32,794 nt of DNA. Source: Streptomyces albidus (ex Kaewkla and Franco 2022). GTDB taxonomy: Bacteria > Actinomycetota > Actinomycetes > Streptomycetales > Streptomycetaceae. The translations under genes were made by a program, and so were the position numbers. This document shows positions 1 to 8,191 of the stretch, in pieces (position 1 is the first letter of the stretch; the number at the start of each line of letters is the position of its first letter). A model generated the notes under the pieces. It was not told where the DNA came from. It worked only from the letters and a program-made list of their open reading frames with translations, and searched no databases. The stretch lies in assembly GCF_013870515.1 (NCBI RefSeq), contig NZ_JACBXA010000041.1, positions 1 through 32,794 on the forward strand. The letters run 5' to 3'.

Positions 1-175
1 CAGCTCGTAGTCGTCGACGAGCGCCGCGAGCCTCTCGCGCAAGAGGTCCCGCACCGTCCGGTGCGGCGTTCGCCGAGGGGACGAACCACAGAGCGCACAA
101 CACCGCCCCTGCAGCGGCGGCCGTCACCAGCGAGCGGCGGTGGGCGGACACGGTGGACAGTCCGGCTGCGGGCAC
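1..175 (-). CDS. Secreted protein, N-terminal part (runs off the left edge)
   Basis: Reading leftward from GTG at 175-173 gives an open frame of 58 codons to the window edge with no stop. A GGAAGGGG ribosome binding site lies about 8 bases upstream, which decides the start. The product has a typical Sec signal peptide: a short Arg/His-rich stretch (AHRRS), a hydrophobic core (LVTAAAAGAVLCALWFV), then a cleavage-like SANAA site near residue 37. The mature part begins PDGAG and becomes Arg-rich. The family cannot be recognised from this fragment. It is divergent from the gene at 303. Confidence 0.55.
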   Translation of the reverse strand, partial: MPAAGLSTVSAHRRSLVTAAAAGAVLCALWFVPSANAAPDGAGPLAREARGARRRLRA

Positions 176-302
176 GGAAAGGGCCCCTTCCTGGTACTTC
201 GGTGGAACGGACTCGCCACGAACTGACGGCAAGGGGGCCGATGTTATAGACAGCCGCGGGTCGTACGGAAGCCGAGGCTCCACTCCGGCCTACGCTCCGG
301 GC

Positions 303-734
303 ATGGCTGCTGACGAGACACCGCGCTCCGAATCCTCGAGCAACGCAGGCAACGCCGCTTCCACGGGCACCGCAGAGCTGTCACCGCACATCCGGCTCCG
401 CGTGGAGCTGGTCGTCGAGATCGCCGACGCGAACGCGCTGACCAGGGCCGCACTGGACCGCGTGCAGGGCGACGAGCTGATGCCGGACGAGGAGCGCGCG
501 CACGCGAGCGAGATCATCGCGGGGGACGCGGGGGAGGCCATCGCCTATCTCGTGGAGCCCTTCGACCTCGTACGGGAACTGCCCGGAGTCGAACTGGCGC
601 ACGCCAGTTGGGGCAGTGAAGAGGTCGGCGACGACGACCTCGACGCCCTCGCCGCCTTCGACGATCTGGACCAGGGTCTGGAACACGATCTGTACGAGGA
701 GTCCGAGGACGATCTGGAGCATGTCCGGCGCTGA
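303..734 (+). CDS. Conserved hypothetical acidic protein
   Basis: The product is 143 residues from ATG 303. The frame stays open back to 153, but no in-frame start lies between 237 and 303, and the 5' extension would overlap the divergent gene at 1-175. The ribosome binding site is weak. A Ser/Ala-rich N-terminus is followed by a compact domain (about 30-100) beginning HIRLRVELVVEIADANAL and including MPDEERAHA and AYLVEPFDLV. The tail, about 35 residues, is almost entirely Asp/Glu with Leu (DDDLDALAAFDDLDQGLE). There is no signal peptide or membrane segment, so it is probably cytoplasmic. I recognise the pattern as a Streptomyces conserved hypothetical but know no function. Confidence 0.6.
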   Translation: MAADETPRSESSSNAGNAASTGTAELSPHIRLRVELVVEIADANALTRAALDRVQGDELMPDEERAHASEIIAGDAGEAIAYLVEPFDLVRELPGVELAHASWGSEEVGDDDLDALAAFDDLDQGLEHDLYEESEDDLEHVRR

Positions 735-951
735 GAACCTCCTGGTCAGAGGCTTCCTCGAAGGTCAGGCCGACCGCCCCCGGCCGGGGTGTGAGTGGTC
801 TGCGACACAGTTTTGTCACGCCTGGAACCGGTCACCTGCCTCAGTGCGTTCTGTCACGTAGAGCTGGGTCCGCACATGTCCGGTTGGTCCGGCACGGGGC
901 GTATGCAGTGTTTTCGGGGAGCTTGGGATTCTGACGCAAATGGAGAAGCGT

Positions 952-2175
952 GTGACGACGCTGGGTAAGCACCGCAAAGCGATGTCGGCCACGGCCGTGC
1001 TGCTCGGCGGCGTGATGACGCTGGGTGCATGCAGCATGTCCGACGGCGACGCGGCGGGGAAGGCCAAGTCGGAGACTCACGGCAAGAAGAGTTCGGAGGC
1101 TCGAATAAGGATCGCCTCCAAGGACGGCTCGGAAGGCGCGAGCATCAACACCGGCGGGAACGTCGTCGTCACCAAGGGCAAGCTCACCGACGTGAAGTTG
1201 ATATCCGTCGAGGGCGGCACGGCCGTCGAGGGCACGATGTCCGGCGACGGCAAGACGTGGAAGCCGAACGACCAGCTCGAGCGGGCGACGCAGTACAAGA
1301 TCACGGCGAAGGCCAAGGACGGGGGCGGCCGCAAGGCCGTCGAGAACTCCAGCTTCACCACCGTCTCGCCCGACAACAGCTTCATCGGCACCTACACCGG
1401 TGAGGACGGCCAGAGCGTCGGCGTGGGCATGCCGGTGTCGATCAACTTCGACAAGGCGATCACCAACAAGAAGGCCGTGCAGGCCGCGATCAAGGTCAAC
1501 TCGACCAGCGGCCAGGAGGTCGTCGGGCACTGGTTCGACGACACCCGGCTCGACTTCCGCCCGCAGGAGTACTGGAAGCCCGGCTCCAAGGTGTCGCTCG
1601 ACCTCAAGCTCGACGGTGTGAAGGGCGGCCCGAACTCCACCGGCGTCCAGAACAAGAAGGTCACCTACAACATCGGGCGCTCGCAGGTCAGCACCGTCGA
1701 CGTGAAGAACCACAAGATGACGGTCGTGCGCGACGGCAAGGAACTGAAGACCATCCCGATCTCCGCGGGCAGCGAGAAGAACCCCACGTACAACGGCAAG
1801 ATGGTGATCTCCGAGAAGCACAAGGAGACCCGCATGGACGGCGACACCGTCGGCTTCGGCCGTAAGGGCGCCGAGGGGTACGACATCAAGGACGTGCCCC
1901 ACGCGATGCGCCTGTCGACCTCCGGCACCTTCATCCACGGCAACTACTGGGGCGCGCCCTTCGGTTCGGGCAACACCAGCCACGGCTGCGTCGGCCTGAA
2001 GGACGCCCGCGGGGCGAGCGACGGCGGCACCGACGGCGCCTGGTTCTACTCGAACTCGATGATCGGCGACGTCGTCGAGGTCACGGGCTCCCCCGACAAG
2101 ACCGTGCAGCCGGACAACGGGCTCAACGGCTGGAACATGAGCTGGGCGGAGTGGAAGGCGGGCTCCGCGATCTGA
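952..2175 (+). CDS. L,D-transpeptidase lipoprotein (YkuD domain with Ig-like domains)
   Basis: This is a peptidoglycan cross-linking enzyme forming 3-3 links between meso-diaminopimelate (LL-DAP in Streptomyces) residues outside the membrane. GTG 952 is preferred because GGAG sits 6 bases upstream; an in-frame ATG at 940 lacks a site. The 407-residue product has a lipoprotein signal ending LGAC, with lipidated Cys27. Two Ig-like regions follow (about 50-235). The C-terminal YkuD domain carries the catalytic motif, His330 in FIHGNYWG and Cys346 in SHGCVGL. The C-terminal Trp-rich tail (NGWNMSWAEWKAG) is common in actinobacterial L,D-transpeptidases. It stands alone and is followed by a strong hairpin. 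Function is confident; which paralogue is not decided. Confidence 0.93.
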   Translation: MTTLGKHRKAMSATAVLLGGVMTLGACSMSDGDAAGKAKSETHGKKSSEARIRIASKDGSEGASINTGGNVVVTKGKLTDVKLISVEGGTAVEGTMSGDGKTWKPNDQLERATQYKITAKAKDGGGRKAVENSSFTTVSPDNSFIGTYTGEDGQSVGVGMPVSINFDKAITNKKAVQAAIKVNSTSGQEVVGHWFDDTRLDFRPQEYWKPGSKVSLDLKLDGVKGGPNSTGVQNKKVTYNIGRSQVSTVDVKNHKMTVVRDGKELKTIPISAGSEKNPTYNGKMVISEKHKETRMDGDTVGFGRKGAEGYDIKDVPHAMRLSTSGTFIHGNYWGAPFGSGNTSHGCVGLKDARGASDGGTDGAWFYSNSMIGDVVEVTGSPDKTVQPDNGLNGWNMSWAEWKAGSAI

Positions 2176-2236
2176 CCGCGGTGCTCTGCCGTCGTGCTCC
2201 GGCTGCCGTACGGCGAGTCCAGGGCCGGCACAGGAT

Positions 2237-2288
2237 CGGCAGAGGGGCGGGGTACGGGCTTTCGGGCCCGTACCCCGCCCCTCTGCCG
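2237..2288. terminator. Bidirectional hairpin terminator, 23-bp perfect stem
   Basis: A perfect 23-bp inverted repeat (2237-2259 and 2266-2288) has a 6-base loop TTTCGG. It lies between the convergent L,D-transpeptidase and thioesterase genes, so it can stop transcription from both sides. There is no clear U-tract, as usual for Streptomyces. Confidence 0.88.
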
Positions 2289-2374
2289 TCTGCTTCGTGT
2301 TCCGCTTCGTGGCGGCTCCGCCGGCTTCTCGGACCTGACCCGATCTGACCGGCTCTCACCGGCCGGTTCGTGCC

Positions 2375-2806
2375 CTACAGGCCCATCAGCTCCGGCCGTG
2401 CGGCCAGCTCCAGGAACGGCTTGCGTGGGTCGTCCAGCAGCCGTCTGCGTTCCAGATCCACCACACCGCCCACCGCGGTGACGTACGCCGCGACCTTCCC
2501 GTCCGGGGTGCGGACGACGTGCTCCATCTCGAAGGTCTTGCGCCCTCCCCAGACGAACACGCAGGTGATCTCGACCTCGTCCCCCGCGCGCAGCTCACGC
2601 CGGTACTTGACGGTCGTCTCCAGAGTCACCGGGCCGACGCCCTTCGCCAGCAGGTCGGCCTGCCGGATGCCCGCCGCCTCCAGCATCGTCCAGCGGGCGT
2701 GTTCCGCGTACTGGAGATACACGCTCTGGTTGAGGTGCCCCTGGGCGTCGGTCTCGTACCCGCGAACGGTGACGGGGACGGTGAAGGGATCTTCCGCGTC
2801 TGACAT
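2375..2806 (-). CDS. Acyl-CoA thioesterase, 4HBT hotdog family (YbgC/FadM type)
   Basis: The 143-residue protein is probably a cytoplasmic thioesterase hydrolysing acyl-CoA. The single hotdog fold is shown by the motif Y-E-T-D-A-Q-G-H-L-N-Q at 17-27 (catalytic Asp20 position, GHLN turn), then SVYLQYAEHARW, and strands with VTLETTVKYRRELRAGDEV and TFEMEHVVRTPDGKVAAY. Length is normal for the family. ATG 2806 lies 17 bases after the stop of the PfpI gene, so the two are probably one leftward operon. The substrate cannot be read from sequence. Confidence 0.88.
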   Translation of the reverse strand: MSDAEDPFTVPVTVRGYETDAQGHLNQSVYLQYAEHARWTMLEAAGIRQADLLAKGVGPVTLETTVKYRRELRAGDEVEITCVFVWGGRKTFEMEHVVRTPDGKVAAYVTAVGGVVDLERRRLLDDPRKPFLELAARPELMGL

Positions 2807-2823
2807 GCAGCCGATTTTCCACC

Positions 2824-3357
2824 TCAGCCGCCGAGTTGGGTCACCAGGGCGTCGTTGAAGGCCTTCAGATCGCCGGGCTTGCGGCTGGTGACGAGCGGGT
2901 TCGGGCCGTTGTCGCAGATGACGACCTCTTCGTCGACCCAGTGCGCACCGGCGTTGCGCAGATCGGTCTCCAGGCTGGGCCACGAGGTGAGCGTGCGGTC
3001 GCGCACGACGTCCGCCTCGATCAGCGTCCACGGGGCGTGGCAGATCGCCGCGATCAGCTTGCCGGACTCGCAGAACGTCTTCACGAGCCGCACGGCGTCG
3101 TCGTCCAGGCGCAGGGCGTCGGGGTTCGCCACCCCGCCGGGCAGCACCAGGGCCGCGTACTCCTCGGCCGCAGCCTCGTCCACCGTCTGGTCCACCTGGA
3201 AGGTGTCCGCCTTGTCGAGGTGGTTGAAGGCCTGGATCCTGCCCGCGCTCGTGGACACCAGCCGCGGTGTGTGCCCGGCGTCCGTCACGGCCTTCCACGG
3301 CTCCGTCAGCTCGACCTGCTCGACCCCTTCGGGGGCCATGAGAAAGGCGATGCGCAT
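2824..3357 (-). CDS. DJ-1/PfpI family protein (type 1 glutamine amidotransferase-like)
   Basis: The 177-residue single-domain protein belongs to the PfpI group (protease-like or deglycase). The nucleophile elbow is AAICHAPW with Cys106-His107. Glu13 in GVEQVEL is the usual acidic partner, and VLPGGVANPD (71-80) is the family loop. GGAGGGAAG upstream of ATG 3357 supports this start; the long frame upstream to 4662 is only the antisense of the MFS gene. It is the first gene of a likely operon with the thioesterase. PfpI proteins are often stress-related, but the substrate here is unknown. Confidence 0.92.
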   Translation of the reverse strand: MRIAFLMAPEGVEQVELTEPWKAVTDAGHTPRLVSTSAGRIQAFNHLDKADTFQVDQTVDEAAAEEYAALVLPGGVANPDALRLDDDAVRLVKTFCESGKLIAAICHAPWTLIEADVVRDRTLTSWPSLETDLRNAGAHWVDEEVVICDNGPNPLVTSRKPGDLKAFNDALVTQLGG

Positions 3358-3374
3358 TCTGGCCACTTCCCTCC

Positions 3375-3391
3375 GCGCACGTGACGTGCGC
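3375..3391. promoter_or_regulatory. Perfect 8-1-8 palindrome upstream of the PfpI gene
   Basis: GCGCACGT and ACGTGCGC flank one central base, immediately upstream of the ribosome binding site of the PfpI gene, within its likely 5' leader or promoter. It could be an operator or a small RNA hairpin. There is no adjacent regulator to assign. Confidence 0.4.
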
Positions 3392-3508
3392 GAGCGTCCT
3401 TCAATGTCACGGGACGGGTCCCCAGCGGACCGCCCGTCATGCAGGGGCCGCCGTGCAGCGGACGTCGCGGAGGGCCGGGTGACCGAGCGGATGCGGGTGC
3501 GCCGTCGG

Positions 3509-3525
3509 GGGCCGGTGAGGCCCCG
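3509..3525 (-). terminator. Short hairpin after the MFS gene
   Basis: GGGGCC and GGCCCC flank a 5-base loop, three bases beyond the stop codon of the leftward MFS gene. The stem is short (6 bp) but position and GC content fit a terminator. Confidence 0.4.
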
Positions 3526-3527
3526 GT

Positions 3528-4823
3528 TCAGGCAGCCGCCTTGTCGGCCTCGGCCAGCGGGCGGTGCACGGTGCTGAGCACCACGGCGCCGACGGCGACG
3601 CTCACCGCGCCGAGGATGAACGGAACGTGGGCGCTGTAGTGCTCGACGAGCTTGCCCGCCGCGAAGGGTGCGAGCCCGCCGCCGATGAAGCGCACGAAGC
3701 CGTACGTGGCCGAGGCGACCGGACGGGGGACCGGCGCGATGCTCATCACCGCGGTGGTCACGAGGGTGTTGTTGACCCCGATGAAGGCGCCGGCGACGAT
3801 CACCGCGCCGATCACGACGGCGGGCTCGTCGGGGAAGACGCCGATCAGGGCGAGGTCGGCCGCCATGAGGACGAGGTTGCCGTAGAGGGTGCGCGGAGTG
3901 CCGAACCAGCCGCGCAACGCGGGGGCGCCGAACACGGCGAAGACGGCGACGAGGAGCCCCCAGCCGAAGAAGACCCAGCCCAGTTCGATGGCCGACAGGT
4001 GCATCAGGAACGGCGCGTAGCCGAGCATGGTGAAGAAGCCCCAGTTGTAGAGCAGGCCGGTGACACTGGTGGTGGCCAGCGCGCGGTGACGCAGTGCGGC
4101 GAGGGGCTCGACGAGGGACTCGCGCCGCTCGGGCGCCGGCGTCGAGGGCAGCAGTACGACTGTGGCGACGAGGGCGACCGCCATGAGCACGGAGACGCCG
4201 AAGAAGGGGCCCCGCCAGCTGACGTTCCCGAGCAGGCCGCCCAGGAGCGGGCCGGTCGCGATGCCGACGCCCAGCGCCGTCTCGTACAGCACGATCGCGC
4301 CCGCGAAGCCGCCGCTGGCGGAGCCCACGATCACGGCGAGGGACGTGGCGATGAACAGTGCGTTCCCCAGGCCCCAGCCGGCGCGGAAGCCGACGATTCC
4401 GTCGATGCTGCCGGTGGCGCCCGCGAGTGCGGAGAAGAGGACTATGAGCACGAGGCCGAAGAGCAGCGTGCGCTTGGCGCCGAGCCTGCTGGAGACCCAA
4501 CCCGTGATGAGCATGGCCACGGCGGTCACCACCAGATAGCTGGTGAACAGCAGCGTCACCTGGCTGGGAGTGGCGTCCAGCTGGCTGGAGAGCGCGGGCA
4601 GGATCGGGTCCACGAGCCCGATCCCCATGAACGAGATCACGCAGGCGAAGGCGACCGCCCATACGGCCTTCGGCTGACGGAAGGGGCTCGGTGCGGGGGC
4701 GCTCGGGGCGGTCGTACCCGGGGCGCCTGTCGCAGCCGGTCCGTCCGGGGTGTGCCGGACGGCGGTGTCGGTGAGGGCGAGGCTCGACGGTGCCTCGGAC
4801 GCGGGTGTCTCGGGCCCGTTCAT
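3528..4823 (-). CDS. MFS transporter (DHA1-like drug/metabolite exporter)
   Basis: The 431-residue membrane protein has about 12 hydrophobic segments after a 60-residue polar, Pro/Ala-rich N-terminus. Major facilitator signatures are visible: G-W-V-S-S-R-L-G-A-K-R-T after TM2 (motif A), R-A-G-W-G-L-G-N-A-L in TM4 (motif B) and ALGVGIATGPLLGG in TM5 (motif C, typical of antiporter-type exporters). ATG 4823 has AAGGA upstream; the longer frame to 4928 has no better start. It is probably proton-coupled efflux, substrate unknown. It is a single gene with its own promoter at 4912-4941 and a hairpin after it. Confidence 0.9.
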   Translation of the reverse strand: MNGPETPASEAPSSLALTDTAVRHTPDGPAATGAPGTTAPSAPAPSPFRQPKAVWAVAFACVISFMGIGLVDPILPALSSQLDATPSQVTLLFTSYLVVTAVAMLITGWVSSRLGAKRTLLFGLVLIVLFSALAGATGSIDGIVGFRAGWGLGNALFIATSLAVIVGSASGGFAGAIVLYETALGVGIATGPLLGGLLGNVSWRGPFFGVSVLMAVALVATVVLLPSTPAPERRESLVEPLAALRHRALATTSVTGLLYNWGFFTMLGYAPFLMHLSAIELGWVFFGWGLLVAVFAVFGAPALRGWFGTPRTLYGNLVLMAADLALIGVFPDEPAVVIGAVIVAGAFIGVNNTLVTTAVMSIAPVPRPVASATYGFVRFIGGGLAPFAAGKLVEHYSAHVPFILGAVSVAVGAVVLSTVHRPLAEADKAAA

Positions 4824-4911
4824 CAGGTGCGTTCCTTCAACTCGGGGTGGTGACGTTCCGCTGAGGCCGGCGGGAGGCCGGTCGTCCCGAAAGTCGTTGT
4901 ATCCACCAACG

Positions 4912-4941
4912 AATATACCGATGGCCACTACACCTACTCAA
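4912..4941 (-). promoter_or_regulatory. Probable vegetative promoter of the MFS gene
   Basis: On the minus strand TTGAGT (4941-4936) and TATATT (4917-4912) are 18 bp apart, a good HrdB-type match. The predicted start near 4905 leaves a leader of about 80 bases. An AT-rich imperfect dyad around 4898-4917 (TTGTATCC ... GAATATA) overlaps the -10 and could be an operator. Confidence 0.45.
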
Positions 4942-5157
4942 ACGCAGCAGTTCGAGGGTGGTCGGGACGGGGGAGGGGTGGCCGCGTGAAGGAGTGAGTG
5001 GATCGACCAATGTCTGAAATCGATTTCGTGAAGATCTACGTGCATTCACATCCCGAAAAGGCCCTTGGTCCACAGGCTCTAAACAGGTAATTGTCAGCTT
5101 CCTTGCGGTGATTCACCGATCCGCCCCTTGTGCCTGAAGCGTGAAAACCGGCGTCCA

Positions 5158-5187
5158 TTGACGTGTCACCGTCATCACTTGTACGGT
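5158..5187 (+). promoter_or_regulatory. Probable HrdB-type promoter of the secreted lysozyme-like gene
   Basis: TTGACG (5158-5163) and TACGGT (5182-5187) are 18 bp apart, matching TTGACN and TANNNT. The predicted start near 5194 gives a leader of about 130 bases before ATG 5323. I see no known riboswitch in that leader. Confidence 0.5.
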
Positions 5188-5322
5188 CCCGCACGAAATC
5201 GATTGCTCGCACTCTTCCGGTCACCCCAAGGCCGATGGAGCAGCGGGAGGTTACAGGGTTCCGCGCCAGCAGGGATGTGCATCTACGCGCGTTCCTGTCC
5301 CCACCTGGAAGGAAGAAACCCA

Positions 5323-5871
5323 ATGACGCTCACCACCAAGATCAGACGCAAGACTCTGGTCCGTGGCGCCACCGCGCTGGCGGCCGGCGTTCTCATCGCG
5401 GGCGGCCTGGCCGTCACGGCAACCGCCGGGGAGGCCGACAACAAGGACCACCGCGCCAACGCCCAGCTCCTGGACGAGAAGTGCGCGGTGCCGCCGGACT
5501 TCGACGCGGCGATCATCAACACCGTGCACGACGTGGCGTCGCAGCGCGGCGTCAACGAGAAGGTCATGCTCGCCGCCTTCGAGACAGGCTGGGTCGAGTC
5601 CCACATGAACAACCTCAACTGTGGGGACCGCGACTCCCTCGGCGTCTTCCAGCAGCGTCCCAGCGCCGGCTGGGGCACGCCCGAGCAGATCCTGGACCCG
5701 GTCTACGCGACCAACGCGTTCCTCGACCAGGCCATCCCGAACGACCAGAACAACCCCGGCTTCACCGCCGGTGAGCTCGCGCAGAGCGTTCAGCGGTCGG
5801 CCTTCCCCGACCGGTACGACGAGAGCGAGGGCAAGGCGCGCGAGATGATCGCCGCGGCCCAGGCCGGCTGA
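5323..5871 (+). CDS. Secreted lysozyme-like / transglycosylase-like protein
   Basis: The 182-residue product starts at ATG 5323, with GGAAGGAAG just upstream. It has a Sec-type signal peptide (KIRRK, then a hydrophobic run ending VTATA, cleavage near 35). The mature domain has the actinobacterial lysozyme-like pattern also seen in phage lysins: FETGWVESHMNNLNCGDRDS followed by LGVFQQRPSAGWGTPEQI and DPVYATNAFLD. Glu87 in AAFETGW is the expected catalytic acid. Two cysteines (54 and 100) may form a disulfide. It probably acts on cell-wall glycan outside the cell. No partner gene is adjacent. Confidence 0.8.
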   Translation: MTLTTKIRRKTLVRGATALAAGVLIAGGLAVTATAGEADNKDHRANAQLLDEKCAVPPDFDAAIINTVHDVASQRGVNEKVMLAAFETGWVESHMNNLNCGDRDSLGVFQQRPSAGWGTPEQILDPVYATNAFLDQAIPNDQNNPGFTAGELAQSVQRSAFPDRYDESEGKAREMIAAAQAG

Positions 5872-5880
5872 GCCCCGGCC
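5862..5880 (+). terminator. Weak hairpin at the end of the lysozyme-like gene
   Basis: GGCCGG (5862-5867) and CCGGCC (5875-5880) flank the stop codon. The 6-bp stem is short, so this is only a possible terminator. Confidence 0.3.
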
Positions 5881-6102
5881 CTTTCGGCTCCACTCCCGTC
5901 GCCGGGCACCGGCCGGGTGGCACAAGTGGGGGAGTCGCAGGAGCAGTTGCGCTCATCGAGGCGGAGTGAGGCGGGCGGTCGTCCTGTCGGCGTCCTGGAT
6001 CCAGGTGCGTGACGGCCGCCTCCACTCCACGGCGGGCGGTGCCGGAGCCACCGGTGCCGCCCGCCACTCGCGTCCAGTCCCTTCCGTCCCGGGGGACGGG
6101 AC

Positions 6103-6471
6103 TCACACGTCCTCGTCCATGCGGATGGCCGCCCGCAGGTTCTCGTGAGCCGTGTGTGATCCGCCCTCGTGCTCCTCGAGCAGAACGGCCGCGATCGCGT
6201 CGAGTTTGCGCTGAAGGGCGTGCTCGGCCCGTCGTTCCGTGTTCTTCAGCAGGGCGAGCAGCAGCAGGCTCACCGCGGCCATCATGTCCCCGACGAAGAC
6301 CATCCAGGGGATCGGTACATCGATGAAGTGCACCACGATGAAGGTGACGATCAGGAGCACGCAGAAGCAGTAGAACAGCGGCGAACCGGTGACGTTCGAG
6401 GCCGACTCCGCCAGGCGCTCGAAGCGTCCTCGCCGGTCGCCACCTCGCTCGGCGGGGTGCTGGAAGGTCAT
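6103..6471 (-). CDS. Low-affinity iron permease family protein
   Basis: The 122-residue membrane protein matches the small bacterial low-affinity iron permease-like family: FERLAESASNVTGSPLFYCF at the start, two membrane helices (about 33-53 and 57-76), then LLKNTERRAEHALQRKLDAI, the polar helix typical of the family. The C-terminus is acidic (RMDEDV). ATG 6471 is 17 bases after the stop of the upstream gene, so it is co-transcribed with the MerR operon. The iron role is inherited from family naming and is poorly proven in bacteria. Confidence 0.82.
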   Translation of the reverse strand: MTFQHPAERGGDRRGRFERLAESASNVTGSPLFYCFCVLLIVTFIVVHFIDVPIPWMVFVGDMMAAVSLLLLALLKNTERRAEHALQRKLDAIAAVLLEEHEGGSHTAHENLRAAIRMDEDV

Positions 6472-6488
6472 GGTCGTCCGTTCTGTCG

Positions 6489-7364
6489 TCAGGGGGAGCC
6501 GGCAGTCATCCGTGTACCCGCTGTCCCGCTGCCACTCGTCCCAGGTCGCAGTGCGTCCAGAACGGCACCCGGAGTGTCCGCGAAGAAGCGGATCGTGGTC
6601 GCCTCGGACCGGCTTCCCAAGGGACGTACGACGGTGACGGGTTCGGTCACCTCGACGACGACATTCGTCTGGGACGACATCGGGACCGCGAGGCGGCCGT
6701 CTTCGACGGTGGCGACGCCGCGTTCGTTGTAGTTGGGCGACTGCCGTACGGAGGAGATCAGTTCGCGGGGTATGCGCAGGTCGACGAAGACTCCGGAGCG
6801 CACACGCAGTTCGTCGGCGGAGACGACGTGCGGACGGGTCACCCTCGCCGCCCAGATCGCCAGCACGGCCATCACCGAGTAGACGTCGAGGACGAGGAAC
6901 ACCGCGCGCAGCCCGGCCGGTGCGCCCAGACCCCGCAGCAGCACGTCCGTCCCCACGGCCTCCAGGGCCATCACGAAGACGAGTGCCATGAGCGTCGAGG
7001 CCTGCTCCCGCGAGTACGTCACGGCGGTGGCGCCCGGGGGAACGCCGTTGCGGCGTCCCGTCGCCCACAGCGCCAGCCCGGCCATGCCCTTCAACTCGAA
7101 GGCAACGATCCTCCGCAGCTGCACCGGGACCAGCTGGTGCCAGGTCCGCCGCAGTGCCGTACGCCTGTCCGCGCCGCCCTGGGCCTCCGCCCTGTAGAGC
7201 CGGTACGCGGTCACGCCCTCCAGCAGGACCACGGCGAGGACCGCCGACTCGGCCAGGACGAGCAGCGGTTCGGGCAGCGAGACACCGGAGACGATCAGGA
7301 CGAACAGCAGCAACTCCGCCGGGAGCACGGCCAGAAGCGCCGTGCGGGCCGCCTTGAGCATCAT
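6489..7364 (-). CDS. Membrane protein of unknown function, MerR-linked
   Basis: The 291-residue protein has two membrane helices at the N-terminus (about 7-25 and 30-52), a basic cytoplasmic stretch (RTALRRTWHQLVPVQLRRIV) and further helices near 120-140 and 150-175. The C-terminal soluble part (about 180-270, from RPHVVSADELRVRSG) is beta-rich and resembles a bacterial PH-like domain; that resemblance is inference. Its ATG overlaps the stop of the MerR gene (ATGA at 7361-7364), implying translational coupling. I do not recognise the family. The regulator probably controls it together with the iron permease-like gene. Confidence 0.75.
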   Translation of the reverse strand: MMLKAARTALLAVLPAELLLFVLIVSGVSLPEPLLVLAESAVLAVVLLEGVTAYRLYRAEAQGGADRRTALRRTWHQLVPVQLRRIVAFELKGMAGLALWATGRRNGVPPGATAVTYSREQASTLMALVFVMALEAVGTDVLLRGLGAPAGLRAVFLVLDVYSVMAVLAIWAARVTRPHVVSADELRVRSGVFVDLRIPRELISSVRQSPNYNERGVATVEDGRLAVPMSSQTNVVVEVTEPVTVVRPLGSRSEATTIRFFADTPGAVLDALRPGTSGSGTAGTRMTAGSP

Positions 7365-8185
7365 GTTCTCTCCTTCAGTCTGTTCACGACCTGCCGCAAC
7401 ACCTCGACCTGTGCGGGGGACATCTCCTCCGCCAGGCCCTCCAGCCAGGGCCCTTCGTTCGTGCTCCCGGGCGGGCCCTCGGCTCCCTGCCGTGCGGGGC
7501 CGGAGGCCGGTGGGCCCGGCTGAGCGTCGGGGTCCGCGTGGAGGTTCTCGACCATCGCGGATGCCATCGCGTCGGGGATGTGGGCGGCCAGGTCCTCCAC
7601 CAGCGGTGCGACGCGCGGATCGTCCGGCGCCGCGTCGGCGAGCCCGTCCAGCCGTTCGTAGAGGGCGTGCGCCCGTGCGACCGCGTCGGGTTCGGTGAGC
7701 GGTCGCAGCAGGTCGAGCAGCCGGGCCTGCTCGTCGGGGCCTGCCATGCTGCCGACGAGCGTGAGCATCTCGCGGTCGAACTCGGCGAACTTCGAGCCGC
7801 CGGCGGGCAGATCACGCAGAACCGCCGCCATCTCGGGCGACACCGTCGAGTCGGGGTGCAGCTCCGCCTCGTCCAGGAGCGTGGCCAGCCGCCTCCGCCG
7901 GACCGCGATGGTCTCCTGCTGCCGGGCGAGGTCGGAGTCCAGCTCGAGGAGCACCTCGCGCAGCTCACGTCCCCGGTCGTCGGCCAGCACGTCGCGGATC
8001 TCGCCCAGGGAGAGGCCCAGTTCCGCGAGCCGGCGGACGCGGGCGAGGGAGACCGCGTCGCGGAGCCGGTAGTCGCGGTATCCGTTGGAGCGCCTTACGG
8101 GCTCGGGCAGGAGGCCCTGGTGGTGGTAGTGCCGGACGGTCCGGGTGGACACCCCGACCAGTGCGGCGAGCTCGCCGATTCGCAT
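7361..8185 (-). CDS. MerR family transcriptional regulator
   Basis: The 274-residue protein has an N-terminal winged helix typical of MerR: MRIGELAALVGVSTRTVRHY (1-20), HHQGLLPEP, then NGYRDYRLRDAVSLARVRRL. A coiled helix follows around residues 75-110. The C-terminal 150 residues have no cysteines, so it is unlikely to be a thiol metal sensor; a small-molecule or protein ligand is more likely. It ends in MSPAQVEVLRQVVNRLKER. It heads the operon with the membrane protein (ATGA overlap) and the iron permease-like gene. The promoter at 8192-8222 shows a MerR operator, so autoregulation is likely. Translation appears leaderless. Confidence 0.9.
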   Translation of the reverse strand: MRIGELAALVGVSTRTVRHYHHQGLLPEPVRRSNGYRDYRLRDAVSLARVRRLAELGLSLGEIRDVLADDRGRELREVLLELDSDLARQQETIAVRRRRLATLLDEAELHPDSTVSPEMAAVLRDLPAGGSKFAEFDREMLTLVGSMAGPDEQARLLDLLRPLTEPDAVARAHALYERLDGLADAAPDDPRVAPLVEDLAAHIPDAMASAMVENLHADPDAQPGPPASGPARQGAEGPPGSTNEGPWLEGLAEEMSPAQVEVLRQVVNRLKERT

Positions 8186-8191
8186 GCCTTG

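Noticed and set aside
824..853. SigE-type promoter (GGAAC ... TCT) for the L,D-transpeptidase gene
   Set aside because: GGAAC is present at 824-828, but the spacing to any TCT element is several bases too long.
3564..4853. 429-codon open frame antisense to the MFS gene
   Set aside because: It is a GC-bias shadow; its translation is low-complexity Gly/Glu/Asp/Arg with no motif, while the minus strand shows clear MFS motifs.
5188..5322. Possible c-di-AMP (ydaO) riboswitch upstream of the lysozyme-like gene
   Set aside because: The context is right, but the conserved GGGGAACC and GGGGUGAAU-type elements are not visible.
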